Of a DNA stretch of 64,000 bases, positions 37,165 to 48,476 are shown piece after piece; position 1 is the first letter of the stretch, and every line of letters starts with the position of its first letter. The notes beneath the pieces were generated by a model. The model was not told the origin of the DNA, ran no database searches, and was given only the letters and a program-made list of their open reading frames with translations. A program made the translations under genes and the position numbers. Location: assembly GCA_018340375.1 (NCBI GenBank), contig JAFFJZ010000001.1, forward strand, positions 71,912,001 through 71,976,000. Reading direction: 5' to 3'. The stretch comes from Gonatopus flavifemur. Its lineage: Eukaryota > Arthropoda > Insecta > Hymenoptera > Dryinidae.

Positions 37165-40100
37165 CTAGAGAAAAAAGAATTGCATTTATTAGTTTGATGC
37201 GTTCAAAGACATTTTTATGTCGTTGAAGTTTGAATGGGTCATTGAAATATTATCGCTTGTTTGTGTTCTTTGAATTGTGAAAAACATGTTTCGAATATGC
37301 TACAATAGTGACCTGGAGTTGAGATTTTTTAAATTATATATAATTTATATATGCATTGTAGTAAATTTTATACAAATTATATACAATTCTGAAAATTTCT
37401 CCACTTGGGATGCTGGTTGTTGAATACAATCGATTCTTCACTGTTGACAAAATTTGTGAATTTAATACACGAGATTTGAAAACAATTAACACATATATAT
37501 TTGTGTTTGGAATCCACTGTAGATTCTATGAGAATTCAAACCAAATTTCGTATGAAAATCACTTGAAACTAATATTGTGTTTTAATTTCCATAACAACTT
37601 CCATAACGTTGATAAAAGTTCAACGTATTCTTTGTGAAAAGTAATCGATTTTCTCGAAAATCAGCATCCCTGCAATGAAGGAACGAATTAGTGGTGTCAA
37701 TCCGTGGAAGGATGAATTGTTTTTCTTATAAATAGAGATCAATTGTGTTGGAGGTTCAATATCACTAAAACTAGTTCTATGGTGGAATTTATTAACAGCA
37801 AAATGTTTCTTTGGGACGTTTTATAAACGTCACCAGGAGCACGTTGTGCTGTCTGAGTTGTAGAAAATTCTATGGAGTGACGATTTGATTTTTCTTATTC
37901 TTGCAAATAATTCTTTTAATCAACTACTTAATCTGAAACTTCCATTCGAAACAGTTATCAATATTATTATCATTTATAATATTACTAATTTGAAAATATC
38001 TCGTAAATCTGATTGAACTTCTTATGAAATTCTATGGAATATTTGAAATAGAATAAATTCTAGAGACCGAATTTTCTGATTTTAGAATTCTTACTAATGT
38101 TAATACTCACACCAATACAAATAGGATGTTTGGCTTCATACAAATATTTGAAATGATGACTCTTGTATGATGGAACGGTGTTACATTTGACATTCGACGT
38201 CAAGCATACCTCTGTAAGCAATAAATAACATGCATGTGAATATCCAGCTTCTTCATTACCTATGCACAGAATATTTTGTAATGTTTCTCACCTACTGGAA
38301 TTTTTGAATTGAGTAAACTCTCGAATAACTTATTCGATCCTTTCAAATTTGGATGAATGCAAGTACAATGTCCCAGTCTATCCGGTTTTAAATTTAGAAT
38401 GTCCATTACCTCAGTTTCGTTTGGAATCTGTGAATAATTTGAGGAGAAGATCAATATATTTTTACATCAGCAGTATTCATTTAAACTGTTGATGAAATTC
38501 CAGAAAATCATTCCTAGACAACGCAAATTGAAGTGGAAGTCATATTGCTTGGCACATGACGGTTGTTTTATCTCGCAATTTTCACATAATAATAACGGAA
38601 GAATTTTTCCCCCAGAGAACAATGTTGTTCGTCGTCGAACATTGCAGGAGCATTCAATCGACATTCAACAAACGCGCGGATATTTTTACGTTCATTTAAT
38701 CTCTCCGGAACATACGGAGGTGTGGAAATTATTAGAATAATTGTGATTTCCAAAACTGTTCCAAGTTTCCTCTGAGGGAATGGGATCATTTATGGAGTAC
38801 TGGTTTTATCTCTTGATATAAATAGTTCTTAAGCCCTCCACTTTTGAACGAAGGAAATAATATTCCATGATTACTATATAAAGTTCTTTTTCATTATGAG
38901 CATCTTCATATGTCTTTAAATAACTAACAATGTGCAATATTTTGATATTGGGAACTGGTGTTTCATTATATAAAATTTATATACACGACAAGGAATGATA
39001 GTTGAGTTAGGATGAAACCAATAAAAATCCCGGTCGGTATTTGTTGTTAACTATTCTAAATTCCCAACGGGTATCTATCGTCACATACTGTTTAGTTTGA
39101 AATCGAAGTGTTGAGATCATTGGAGTGAAAAAAAAGATTGGAAAGAAAAATTGTTATAATTGTTATTACCTCAGAAATGGAAGGATGAAAAACTATGATA
39201 TCAACAAGACAAAATAGTACTTCCCCACAGATAAATGCATAATCTGAGACAAAAGTTGAAGTTATTTTGGAAATAACAATTATTCTAATATTTTTCACAC
39301 CTATGTAGCTGAACATCATATAAGGATGTTATGAACTTGATTCTCTTAGGGTTTATGCTTATATAATAACTCCACAAACCGGTGAAGAGCATTTGGTTTC
39401 AGGTATAAGTGAATATAAAACTTTTTGTACGGAACTCAGCAAACGAATAGGCACCATACCATCCGTCATCAAGGGTTTCCACGTACACGGAAAATCGCAA
39501 AACAAGAGCGCTTCATTTTCGAATAAAATTGTCCATTATTGTCTTTCGAACCGTTATTTTTTGCAGGTTCATTACAGATTTACATGAACTCGAAAGTTTC
39601 TGTCCGTTTTTGTAAGAAAATTGCGAGACGAAAACTCAGTGACTCAAAAGTAAAGGCTCATTTCCTTGCGTCCGAAACCAAAAACCTGTTGGGTTGAAAT
39701 TTTGTTTACATAAATTGAATATTCTACCTCTGCACAGTGAGCTGCGATTTTCAATCCAGCTTGCCTAGAAATTTCCAACAAGTCCAGAAATGCACTTCCT
39801 TCGGATGGATCACCGCTCAGATCAATTCCCACGACGGTTTCTGGATGCGTTCGAATTGAATCAATGGCCAGTTCAATATTTTCTTTCGCATTTTCGTAGC
39901 CATTTTTTCGATTAACTGATATCAACAGCTTCACGTTAATAGAATACTTGTATCTACAATCACTGTAATTCAAGTAATGAACATCTTTAATTGAGAAATA
40001 TACAATAAAAAACGTATATGAGAAGTGTTTCGGCGCTGATATCAATTTAAAAGAGCAGAGAACCTCTTGGGTGAAGTTTTTTCAACCCTCTAATTTGAAA

Positions 40101-43100
40101 CATAGATGATATCTTCTGAATAAAGTTCACTCCGAAATTCGGTGATACATCCAATAAAATGTCAGACTAATAAATTTATCAATGTTCTACATTTCAATTA
40201 CTTTATAGCTTTCAGCACAGCTTCGACGTATTGGTTTTTGGTCATCGAACCTTCCACAGACCTAGGCGTCGTTCTCAATTCCAAATAGATCACATTATCT
40301 TCCATGAATTCTTGAATAACATCGCAAGTGGCAGTATATACAGCTTCTGGAGTTGTTGTAACGGCATGTGCTATATCGAACATTTTGAAACACCTGTGAA
40401 AAATAGCATCATGAATATAATGTTGTTGCAACCGTTATATTTTGCGGTATTCCATTTGAAATATTTACTTGAATATAATTTCTCCAAAATACTTTCATAT
40501 TTTCGAAATCTCGCTCTATACAGCATTTCTATAGAGAGCGGTTCTGTACAGAGCGGTATTTTGAAAATATTTAAGTATTGTGGATAAATCTCACACGAAA
40601 GATTTGGTCAAAGTCCCGGCCCTAATTTCCCCCTTAAAGCATCCCTTTATCAATCACAAGCTACACAGAGCAACAAAATTTGGCAAGTTTTAGTAACAGA
40701 AATTAGTACATACTTTTCCGAAGGATTTTGGTGCGCTGAATCCGAATCGGGCTGCAGAAATGGTCCATCACGTCAGGTTTCGGAGATATTTCAACTCAAA
40801 AGTGTAAAAAACACCGTTTTTCGGCATATTTGAAGTTACGGTAAGTCAAGAAGTAATTTCTTCCTACAAAACTAGTGAGTGCGTCTGAAAGTATGATTCA
40901 TTTTCTGCCAAATGCCGTTGAGTTTACTCGAATATCTTTTTTTTTCATTGAGATACAACAATTTGAAAATTGTGTTGTACCAGATTCACTGAATACATGA
41001 ACACAAATTTCAAATTGTCGTATCTCAATGAAAAAGGAAGATATTTCAACGAACTCAACGGCATTTGGAAGAGAATGACTCATCCTTTCAGGTGCATTCA
41101 CTAGTTTTGTGGAAAAACATCACCTCTTGATGTTATCTCACTTCCAGCATGTCAAAAATTTATTTATATATTTTATTATAAATTAATTTCATTCAAATAC
41201 ACTCATGACATACTACATGAGTGTTTCCGAGTAAAATTGATTCGAGCGGTCTTCCGTACGGCGGCGCTGAAATCAGTCTTTGGCTTGCGTTTGAGTCAAT
41301 AGGTGAATATGCAAATTTCAAATTGTCGTATCTCAATGGAAAAAAAAAGATATTCGAGCGAACTCAACAACATTCGGGAGAGAATGACTTATACTCTGAT
41401 GCGTATCTATTATTTCTTTGATATTCAGGAGTTCCAAGGTATTTTAATGTCAATTTTGAACCTGCGAATCTGAAAACACTGTTTTTCGACATATTTGAAG
41501 TGATATAGAATCAAAACGTGATTTTTTCTCATAAAACTAGTAGATGTACTTCAAAGTATAAGTCATCCTCTGTCGAACGCCGTTGAGTTTGCTCGAATAT
41601 CTGTTTTTTTCATTAAGATACGACAATTTGAAATTTGAGTGTTCACCTACTTACTGAATACATGGGCACACAAATTTCAAATGATCGTACCTTAATGAAA
41701 AAAAAAGATATTCGAACAATCTCAACGGCATTTGGAAAATCATGACTTAAACTTTAGGGTACACCTACTAATTTTGTGACATCTGAGGTTTCTGTGATAT
41801 TTTAACCTGAATTCCAACCTAAAACTTTGAAAAACACTGTTTTTTGACATGCTTGAAGTGAGATAACATCAAGAGGTGATGTTTTGCCACAAAACTAGTG
41901 AATGTACCTGAAAGGATGAGTCATTTTCTTTCAAATGCCGTTGAGTTTGTTGAAATATCTTCCTTTTTCATTGAGATACGACAATTTGAAATTTGTGTTC
42001 ATGTATTCAGTGAATCTGGTACAACACAATTTTCAAATTGTTGTATCTCAATGAAAAAAAAAGATATTCGAGCAAACTCAACGGCATTTGGAAGAGAATG
42101 AATCACACTTTCAGACGCGCTCACTAGTTCTGTAGGAAAAAATTATCTCTTGACTTACCGTAACTTCAAATATGCCGAAAAACGGTGTTTTTCACACTTT
42201 TGAGGTGAAATATCTCTGAAACCTGACGTGATGGAGCATTTCTGCAGCCAGATTCGGATTCAGCGCACCAAAATCCTTCGGAAAAGTATGTACTAGTTTC
42301 TGTTACTAAAACTTGCCAAATTTTGTTGCCCTGTGCTATTAATTTGAATTTTTGTTGATCAACCGTTGTAATTAAACAGGATAACTCAAACCGTCGCGTC
42401 GTAAATATATCGAAGACACGAATTCCTTGGAATCGAAATTTGGAATCAATCTTACTTCAGAGTTTTAGCAATCACCTCGGTACGAACTTGAACGCCTCGG
42501 ATCGGCGTTCTCAGGTTCTAAGCCGTTACAGTGATGGGAAACTGGAAGATCCTGATCAGTTCGAATGGTGAAAATGAAAAATTTCTATAACTTGGCAACT
42601 AAGAGCAATGGATGAACTTGCGAGTGGGGAAATCGATGAGTCTTTTTCCGTATTGGCTACTGATTTGGTGGCCCATTCTTGAGATATTTGCAATTTTTAG
42701 AGAATCTTGAAATGCTCATAATTTTAAAGACTAAGATTCCAAATTTCGCAAGGGTTCCATGTTTTCAATAGTGTTACGACGTTTTGAACTACCGTGTATA
42801 TTCTCCAAAGAAATCTCTCAAACTTCATTCGAATTTGAACACGGAAAAATTATAATCCTATGGTTATGATGATTCTGAGTTTTATGAATTAGCAAATTCA
42901 TTCTCATTGGTTTCTTTCTTATGATTAACTCATTGAAACATACGATGGGCGATGCGTGATAGTATCGATTGTTACTGTGAAATGAGTATTGAACCTTCAT
43001 CGAGATTTTATGAAAATCTATACTGAAAGAAAACTAACATGGTCACAGAAACCATCCTTGAATCATTAAGGACTTGTGGTTGCAGTTACCTGAAATCTGG

Positions 43101-45081
43101 TCACGATAACCAGGAAAACAAAACAAAATCACGTGAATTTGGTTATTGCAACTAGATCAAATGGTCAGAGTCAAAATTCACTATAATGCCTGGTTATGAG
43201 AACCAGATTTTTCTCTCAGTGTACATGAATTAGAATATAGTTACTAATTACGACATAGATGGACCCCTTGTTATCAGTGTAAAACCAACGAGATTTTCCT
43301 CTTTTGTTACAGTACGAAAAACTTACGCGTCTAACGAATTGAGACGATTGACTTGTAGACCTGGCGCATCCTCAGTCACGTTATGCATTTTTCGCAACTT
43401 TGTCAGAGTCTCGTGACTCAATGATCCGTTCAGATGTGCATGTAGTTCCTGCGCAAAAAGGGAAATCCATCAGATGTAGTCCTAGGAAAAATCTATATTC
43501 ATCTTAGCGATAGGCGATATGATAATATTAAAACACAGGCGATGTTGACAGTAACGATATTTGATACAACTCAATACAAACTGGACAAAGTTTTCATGAA
43601 AAATATTGATACTGTGAAATCCCACCTATCACTAATTCCCATAGGCATTCTCTTCTCCTTTCCAGGAAGGTTATTCTGTAAAGCTGGTAATAGGCTGATA
43701 CGTGTCTTCTCTGCTACTTATAATGAATTGTCTATCCTCCCGAATGAGCTTGTTCAATCAAGCCTTCAAAAAGGTGAATTTTATATACATTCAAAGACGA
43801 ATATTATAGATTACAAAGTTGCAAAAACAATTCTGAGTTTCATATTTAAATTCTCAATGGAATTTGCAAAAAATAAGATGAATTGCAATATACCTACTCA
43901 GGATAGGCGATGTTTTTATACAATTTGTGTAAAGTTTCGATCTATATTTGATAAAATTCAATATAAACTCGCAAAATTTTTTATGAAAATTTCGATACTG
44001 TCAAAGTATCACCTATCCCTAATTCTTCCACGATAACTTTTCATGTAACACTTCCTTAACAGCACATTCAGCGATGGTTCCGTTGCATCACTTCAGTTTC
44101 CACGTGAATGATCACATCTACTAGCTCCGTGGAGTCGACATGGAGACAACGGAGAAATCGATGAATGTCCTGTTATTGGGGTTATTTGGAGGAACTTTAT
44201 AGCGTTTCATTCTTTATATGCAAAACAAAGGTGTTGAAAAGTGAGCTCATTTTCAAATTATAATAGAAGAAGAACTATCCCAGATGAAGTGGGACAAACA
44301 GTATGGATTTATAACATCAATTCATTATAATCACATGCAGAAAGTTGTACCAAAATAATGTACACGGAGAAAAATGCAGCTCGAGAGGATAGTAATCTTT
44401 AATAGAAAATTGGAGAATATTTCTTAAAATCTGAGAATATTTCTTACAATCTAAGAATGTTTCTTAATTTCGTAATAAACATAAAACGGTTCAGATTTCT
44501 CTTGAATATTGCTCGGAAAACAATGAAAAATTATCAATACTTAACAAATCATAAAAACAAATGTGAAGTTTCCAAAAGTCGCGTATGAAATTTCACAAAG
44601 TAAAAAACAAAATTTTGGAATCTTATTTTCAAATTACAGAATTTTGTTATTCACTTTGTAAAATTTCATTCGCGACTTTTGGAAACTTCATATTTGTTTT
44701 GATGATTTGTTAGGTATTGATATTTTTTCATTGTTTTTCGAGCAATCTGAACCGTTTTATGTTTATTACGAACTTAAGAAAAATTCTTAGATTTTAAGAA
44801 ATATTCTCCAATTTTCCATTAAAGATTACTATCTTTTCGAGCTGCATTTTTCTCTGTGTAGGACAATGAGGTTAAAAGATCCTGTTGCAGAAAATTTTAG
44901 GTAAAGAATCGAAAATAATGAGGGTTGAAATGGCGTTAGCATTGCTACTGGATGATTTGCCCTGGATGACCAGAATATTCTTGAAAAAACTTACCACTTT
45001 TGGTAAGGCCTTACAAAAATTGTGTAGAAACTCGCGTTCTGATGCATCCTGCGTATCATTGGTGGTGGAAATCATCTGCAA
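36961..45081 (-). CDS. Adal: adenosine deaminase-like protein (N6-methyl-AMP deaminase type), seven exons, complete
   Basis: Join on the - strand: 45081-44995, 43448-43327, 40393-40202, 39953-39728, 38427-38292, 38211-38111, 37164-36961. This is 1,068 nt, or 355 aa plus TAA, with every junction GT-AG and in phase; ADAL/MAPDA proteins are about 355 aa. Metal/catalytic set: HxH at His32/His34 (ELHAHLNGSLS), SGDP at 180-183, His206 and Glu209 (HCAE), DRLGH with His229, TSN at 259-261, and Asp290/Asp291 (TDDKGVF). Family knowledge: these cytosolic enzymes deaminate N6-methyl-AMP to IMP. GHCTC replaces the usual GHGT after His229. ADA-type adenosine deaminase is less likely given the HAHLNG start, the length and the missing ADGF N-terminal domain. 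Confidence 0.95.
37312..37410. mobile_element. short AT-rich MITE in Adal intron 6
   Basis: TAAATTATATATAATTTATA on the left pairs with AATTATATACAATTCTGAAA and CTCCACTTGGGA on the right. Same family as 25400-25485 and 26184-26278. Confidence 0.55.
38111..38211 (-). CDS. Adal: Adal exon 6 (CLTSNVK motif)
   Basis: Acceptor TGCTTACAG, donor GTGAGT. Encodes EVCLTSNVKCNTVPSYKSHH, then FKYLYEAKHPICIG. TSN and the HHF/HP spacing match the family. It is short and was recovered by phase and motif. Confidence 0.92.
38292..38427 (-). CDS. Adal: Adal exon 5 (DRLGH motif)
   Basis: Acceptor TATTCACAG, donor GTGAGA after one base of a Glu codon. Encodes IPNETEVMDILNLKPDRLGH, then CTCIHPNLKG and SLLNSKIPV. 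His229 is the catalytic histidine position. Confidence 0.92.
38718..39302 (+). mobile_element. 585-bp DNA element with AGGTGTGRAAATTATTAG ends, copy A
   Basis: Left end AGGTGTGGAAATTATTAGAA, and the reverse complement of the right end AGGTGTGAAAAATATTAGAA, both continuing TAATTGTKATTTCC. A second copy lies inverted at 53090-53652 with about 90 percent identity by eye. Both copies have a long open stretch reading LCLVDIIVFHPSISEVITII on one strand, probably chance. It sits in the intron between Adal exons 4 and 5. Confidence 0.85.
39728..39953 (-). CDS. Adal: Adal exon 4 (LDLSGDP-type and HxxE motifs)
   Basis: Acceptor GATTGTAG, donor GTAGAA. Encodes KYKYSINVKLLISVNRKNGY, VVGIDLSGDPSEG and AGLKIAAHCAE. 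His206 and Glu209 correspond to the metal-binding His and the catalytic Glu of the family. The longer open frame around it extends into both introns. Confidence 0.92.
40202..40393 (-). CDS. Adal: Adal exon 3 (CFKMFDIAH ... YLELRTTPR)
   Basis: Acceptor TTTTTCACAG supplies the third base of Ala70. Encodes CFKMFDIAHAVTTTPEAV, DVIQEFMEDNVIYLELRTTP and EAVLKAIK. YLELRTTPR is the conserved second strand region of the deaminase barrel. Donor GTAATT. Confidence 0.92.
40664..42335. mobile_element. 1.67-kb foldback element with CACAGRGCAACAAAATTTGG ends
   Basis: The first and last roughly 490 bases are inverted copies. Ends are CACAGAGCAACAAAATTTGG and its inverse with one change, each bordered by CTA (40661-40663 and 42336-42338). 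A module of about 120 bases (ACTAGTGA... TGCCGTTGAGTTT... TTCATTGAGATACGACAATT) recurs at least six times in alternating orientation, so each arm is itself a palindrome. CACAG-type ends with a 3-bp duplication fit a CACTA/CMC-like element. No transposase. It fills most of Adal intron 2. Confidence 0.85.
43019..43224. mobile_element. MITE with TACACTGAGAGAAAAA-type ends
   Basis: The right end, inverted, reads TACACTGAGAGAAAAATCTG, then GTTCTCATAACCAGG. The left end TATACTGAAAGAAAACTAAC and GGTCACAGAAACCA is a diverged partner. Internal GGTCACGATAACCAGG blocks pair as well. In Adal intron 2. Confidence 0.55.
43327..43448 (-). CDS. Adal: Adal exon 2 (HxH zinc-binding motif)
   Basis: Acceptor TTTGCGCAG, donor GTAAGT after two bases of an Ala codon. 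Encodes ELHAHLNGSLSHETLTKLRK and a variable loop to NRLNSLDA. His32 and His34 are predicted zinc ligands. This exon was too short to show as a long open frame and was recovered from the motif. Confidence 0.9.
43504..43635. mobile_element. MITE with TTAGYGATAGGCGATAT ends, copy 1
   Basis: The left end TTAGCGATAGGCGATAT and the right end CACCTATCACTAA are inverted. The interior holds GATATTTGATACAACTCAAT, then ACAAACTGGACAAAG, found in several related units (43899-44023, about 46200-46330, 51925-52000). The 164-codon open frame 43542-44036 bridges two such units and is not a gene. Confidence 0.65.
43899..44023. mobile_element. MITE with TTAGGGATAGGYGAT ends, copy 2
   Basis: GGATAGGCGATG on the left and ATCACCTATCCCTAA on the right, with the same TTGATAAAATTCAATATAAA interior as copy 1. 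Confidence 0.65.
44056..44178. mobile_element. diverged hairpin element with TAACAGCACATTC ends
   Basis: TAACAGCACATTCAGCGATG on the left pairs with CGATGAATGTCCTGTTA on the right. The interior has TCCACGTGAATG / CTCCGTGGAGTCGACATGGAGAC. It shares ends and the CTCCGTGGAGNC core with the sharper hairpin at 48477-48583. Confidence 0.45.
44363..44858. mobile_element. 496-bp TA-flanked foldback element
   Basis: Ends CACGGAGAAAAATGCAGCTC and the inverse (CACAGAGAAAAATGCAGCTC) are each bordered by TA. Arms of about 230 bases pair almost throughout: GATAGTAATCTTTAATAGAA, AAACATAAAACGGTTCAGAT, GTGAAGTTTCCAAAAGTCGC. The TA border and the CACNGAGAAAAATG end relate it to the element at 15933-16243, so it is Tc1/mariner-like and non-autonomous. 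In Adal intron 1. Decayed relatives lie at 34600-34850 and 56905-57110. Confidence 0.88.
44995..45081 (-). CDS. Adal: Adal exon 1 (residues 1-29)
   Basis: Starts at the ATG complementary to 45079-45081 and encodes MQMISTTNDTQDASEREF, then LHNFCKALPKV. FCKALPKV followed by ELHAHLNG is the family signature across this splice site. A second in-frame ATG is two codons on (residue 3), so either could be used. Donor GTAAGT. Confidence 0.88.
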
Positions 45082-48000
45082 ATTGAAACGTCTTTGAAGG
45101 GAATAAATTGTATATTACATAATATATATAGGATAATCATCATATCGATATTTTGGAACACTGAAACAAAAATATTTCTAAGATATATTCAAAAAATATC
45201 GTTCGGATAATTTTTAGATATCGCAATAAAGATATTCGAAAGAAATAAATTCGAATTATTTTTCAAATAAATTCCTTTGCTAAAATAATAGAGCTGTATA
45301 TTTTAATTCTTGTGCTGGAGACCAGAATATGTCTATAAATCTATAACAATATCCAGGGAACAAAATAAATTCGTCCAAAAATTCTTCAAAAACTGAATAT
45401 GTAAGGAAAACAAAAAAGCATTGGGTAACCGATCTTGCGCTCCTGGGACAGATACTGTTTGCCACTCCTTAGTTACGGCTTCGATTATATATAAAAACCC
45501 TCAATAGAAACACAAATCACAACAATATAAAAATTTTGTCCAAAGTTATATCGTTTGTACGTGAATTTGATCAAAGATGTTTGAAATAATAGATTCTTTA
45601 TTAATGAAGTTTTCCTAACCTTGCTTGAAGAATTTTTTAATGCTTATTTCAATGCTTATTTCGATTTTTCAATGCTTCCCTTATTTGTGAAAATGATGTC
45701 AAAGTAATGAAATTTTCGCAACAATTTTAAAGATGTTTGATTTGAAATTCCTTGGAAGCAAATATACTTTATGACCCTTTTTTTCATCCTTCTAGAAGGC
45801 ATATCTTTGATGAGGGTGATGTGAAATTATACTGAAGCTTATTCACACGATATAATGTTATGAATTGTAGATACCAATTAGCAGTGATGGGAAATATTTG
45901 GCAGTGTAGACTTTTTTCTACTTTGTATTAAGTGTCCATTACCATTCCATAAAATTCAATAGGAACTCGATTTTTTCATTGGATGTAAAATATCGATAAT
46001 GTCAAACTTGGCGTACCACTAACATTGATATAAAAGAAATATATAAATACATGTTTACATTTACTAAGTGGACGCAAGAAATGATGAATATTTGTCTATG
46101 AGTATTGTCTGAATCTTCCAACGAAACTGTTGTACAACAGTACAACTGATGTAGTAGAGCAAAGATGTTCAGAATATTTTGTCAATTGGTGATGTCGATT
46201 AGAGATGCACAATATTTCAAGATATGAATATTTTATATACGATTTTTATGAAGTTCTCATCGATATTTCATCAAATTCAATATAAACTCGACAAAGGTTG
46301 AATGAAAAATATAGATACCGTGAAATCACGTGCACCTCAAGCAAGATTTATCTTCTTTCACAGAAACAATATCGGATTGTAATAGCTGCTGATAGAATAT
46401 TGATGAAAATTTAATGCTATTGAAAACCGGCTTCATCGATCCAGATTACAAATTTCCACCCGAAAGAAGAAAATTTCAAAATTATGTATAATTCGTGTGT
46501 AATTATATACAATTTGTATATAGGATGTCCTAGAATTCGCGGAACGGATTTCACATAGGGTATTTTGCAGTCAAAATGCAATAATTTCTCGAGACGATTG
46601 TGTATTATTTCAGTAAAAAAACGATCGATTGTGACAAGACTTGCACACCCTTGCCATATGAATTATGTACTACATAGTATTTATATTGACATTTTTCACT
46701 TGGTTACCCTGGTGAAAATCCAAAAATGAAGGGAGCGGATATTGAAACAAATGAAACGTGGAAGTGTTCCAATTCCCTCCTGAATTACGCTCAGGTGACT
46801 CTTTGTTACACTTAGATGACTCTTCGCTTGCGTTCTTGTTGCGCTTCAACGCTCCATTTTCACCAAGGTATAGACTGATTCTCCTTTGATGATGGACGTA
46901 TTGATATTCTTTTTTCATCAAAGTCTCGTTGAATTGAATAATTATCGAATATCCATAAAACTTGATATCAATTCTACACAGAATATCGATATTGTGAAAA
47001 ATGCCCTATCTTCAAGATTCATATTTCTATTCAAAAGTTCGAAAGAGTATTTCCTTATCCACATTTTCTTATAATTGTATAGAACTTGTACACGATAAGT
47101 TTATATACAAATTATATACACTACTGTGTTCAGAAATAACTTCATTCAATTGATGTGTGACTTGTATAAAACTTTCCATAGATTTTACATGACTTTTGAT
47201 GAAATTTATACATGATTTTGATAAAATGTATGAATAAACTTATCATATAGAATTGAAATGACGAAGGTACTGTTTTGACCCTTTGTATGAGACTTTCAAC
47301 GAATAAATATCTTGGGAATACATTGGATTCATTGTTCAGAATCCAGCAGACAATTCAAATTCTAACGACTCGAGTGATTACACATTTGACAAATGAAAGA
47401 AAAATTCAGAAATTTTGATTCAATCGAATTCACTTGGATTTTTCTCTGATAAGTTGGAATATCAACAGATTCTACAACATTTATATATCGACTATTACTT
47501 TACTCACGCTGTGATCTGTGCCGGAGAGCGAGGAACCCATCTTACACTGTTTTGAAACTGCTTATACTAACAGTCTAACAATGACGCCATGAAGAAAGAC
47601 AGGTTTTCATGAACTCGAACCGTACGAAAGGAGGTCTATTCATTGGCTATTCCGTTGAATTATACGAGCTTGAAGTTCGAAGCAGACGCACAGAAAAAAA
47701 ACTGCCTTGTTGGTTCATACGCCTGCTCTGTTCCTATGTCAACGGAACCGGCTTCATGGGAGTAAATCTGACTCTGTCTTATTTCAACTCTGTGAATAGA
47801 AAAAGAATACGAATATCTGAGAGAAAGAAATCCAAATAATGGTCAAATTTTGTTCAAAACGCGATGAATATGATTGACACAGTATGAGTCACTTGACAGA
47901 AAATACATTTCTCCTTCATAAAAAATATGATTTTTTAAATTTTGATTCGCGTTTTCATAGGAAAATGTGTAATTTTTATTGGGATGGATCAAAACCACTG

Positions 48001-48337
48001 ATGAGAATTTGATCTGTAAAAAAGAATATTAACTCTAGCGTGTGTCGATGTTATTGATATTCAATATTTGACAGTATTGGCATTATAGAAAAATGAATAT
48101 AGATAATGTCGAATATCGCTTATCATTAGTTGTCACTGCTGCTAGGCAGAGTATTGCTTATAAAATTGGAATTGGAACATGCTTAGAAATCAGCTTGGTT
48201 TGAAAAATTGGGGCGTTATTTCACTCGCGAATCGAACATTGAGTTAGTAGAATGACACTTAAATCCAATTGAAATACTGGTATCATTGCAACTGGGAGGG
48301 CTGTGCAGGATCGTATAAAAAATATATCGTAGATTAT
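45082..48337. other. non-coding region upstream of Adal
   Basis: This is 5' flank of the - strand Adal gene. No exon was recognised. Scattered fragments of the GATATTTGATAAAATTCAATA family occur around 45890-46015, 46240-46330, 46965-47010 and 48045-48150. Open frames at 46670-46921 (-) and 47609-47839 (+) have no recognisable family. Confidence 0.55.
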
Positions 48338-48385
48338 GAGTCAAAAACACGATAAATTCAATGAATTTTATCGTGTTTTTGACTC
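48338..48385. repeat. near-perfect 48-base hairpin
   Basis: GAGTCAAAAACACGATAAA on the left and TTTTATCGTGTTTTTGACTC on the right pair with a loop of only a few bases (TTCAATGAA). Confidence 0.8.
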
Positions 48386-48476
48386 GTTGTTTTTCACTCT
48401 CCAAGTGGGAACATTTTTACAAATATATATAATTTTTATAGAATTACATACAATTTATACATAAACTATATTGAAT

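Noticed and set aside
43542..44036. 164-codon open frame on the + strand, longest in the window
   Set aside because: It runs across two copies of the GATAGGCGAT MITE family in an Adal intron and has no recognisable protein features. The sequence has the same vocabulary as non-coding repeats elsewhere.
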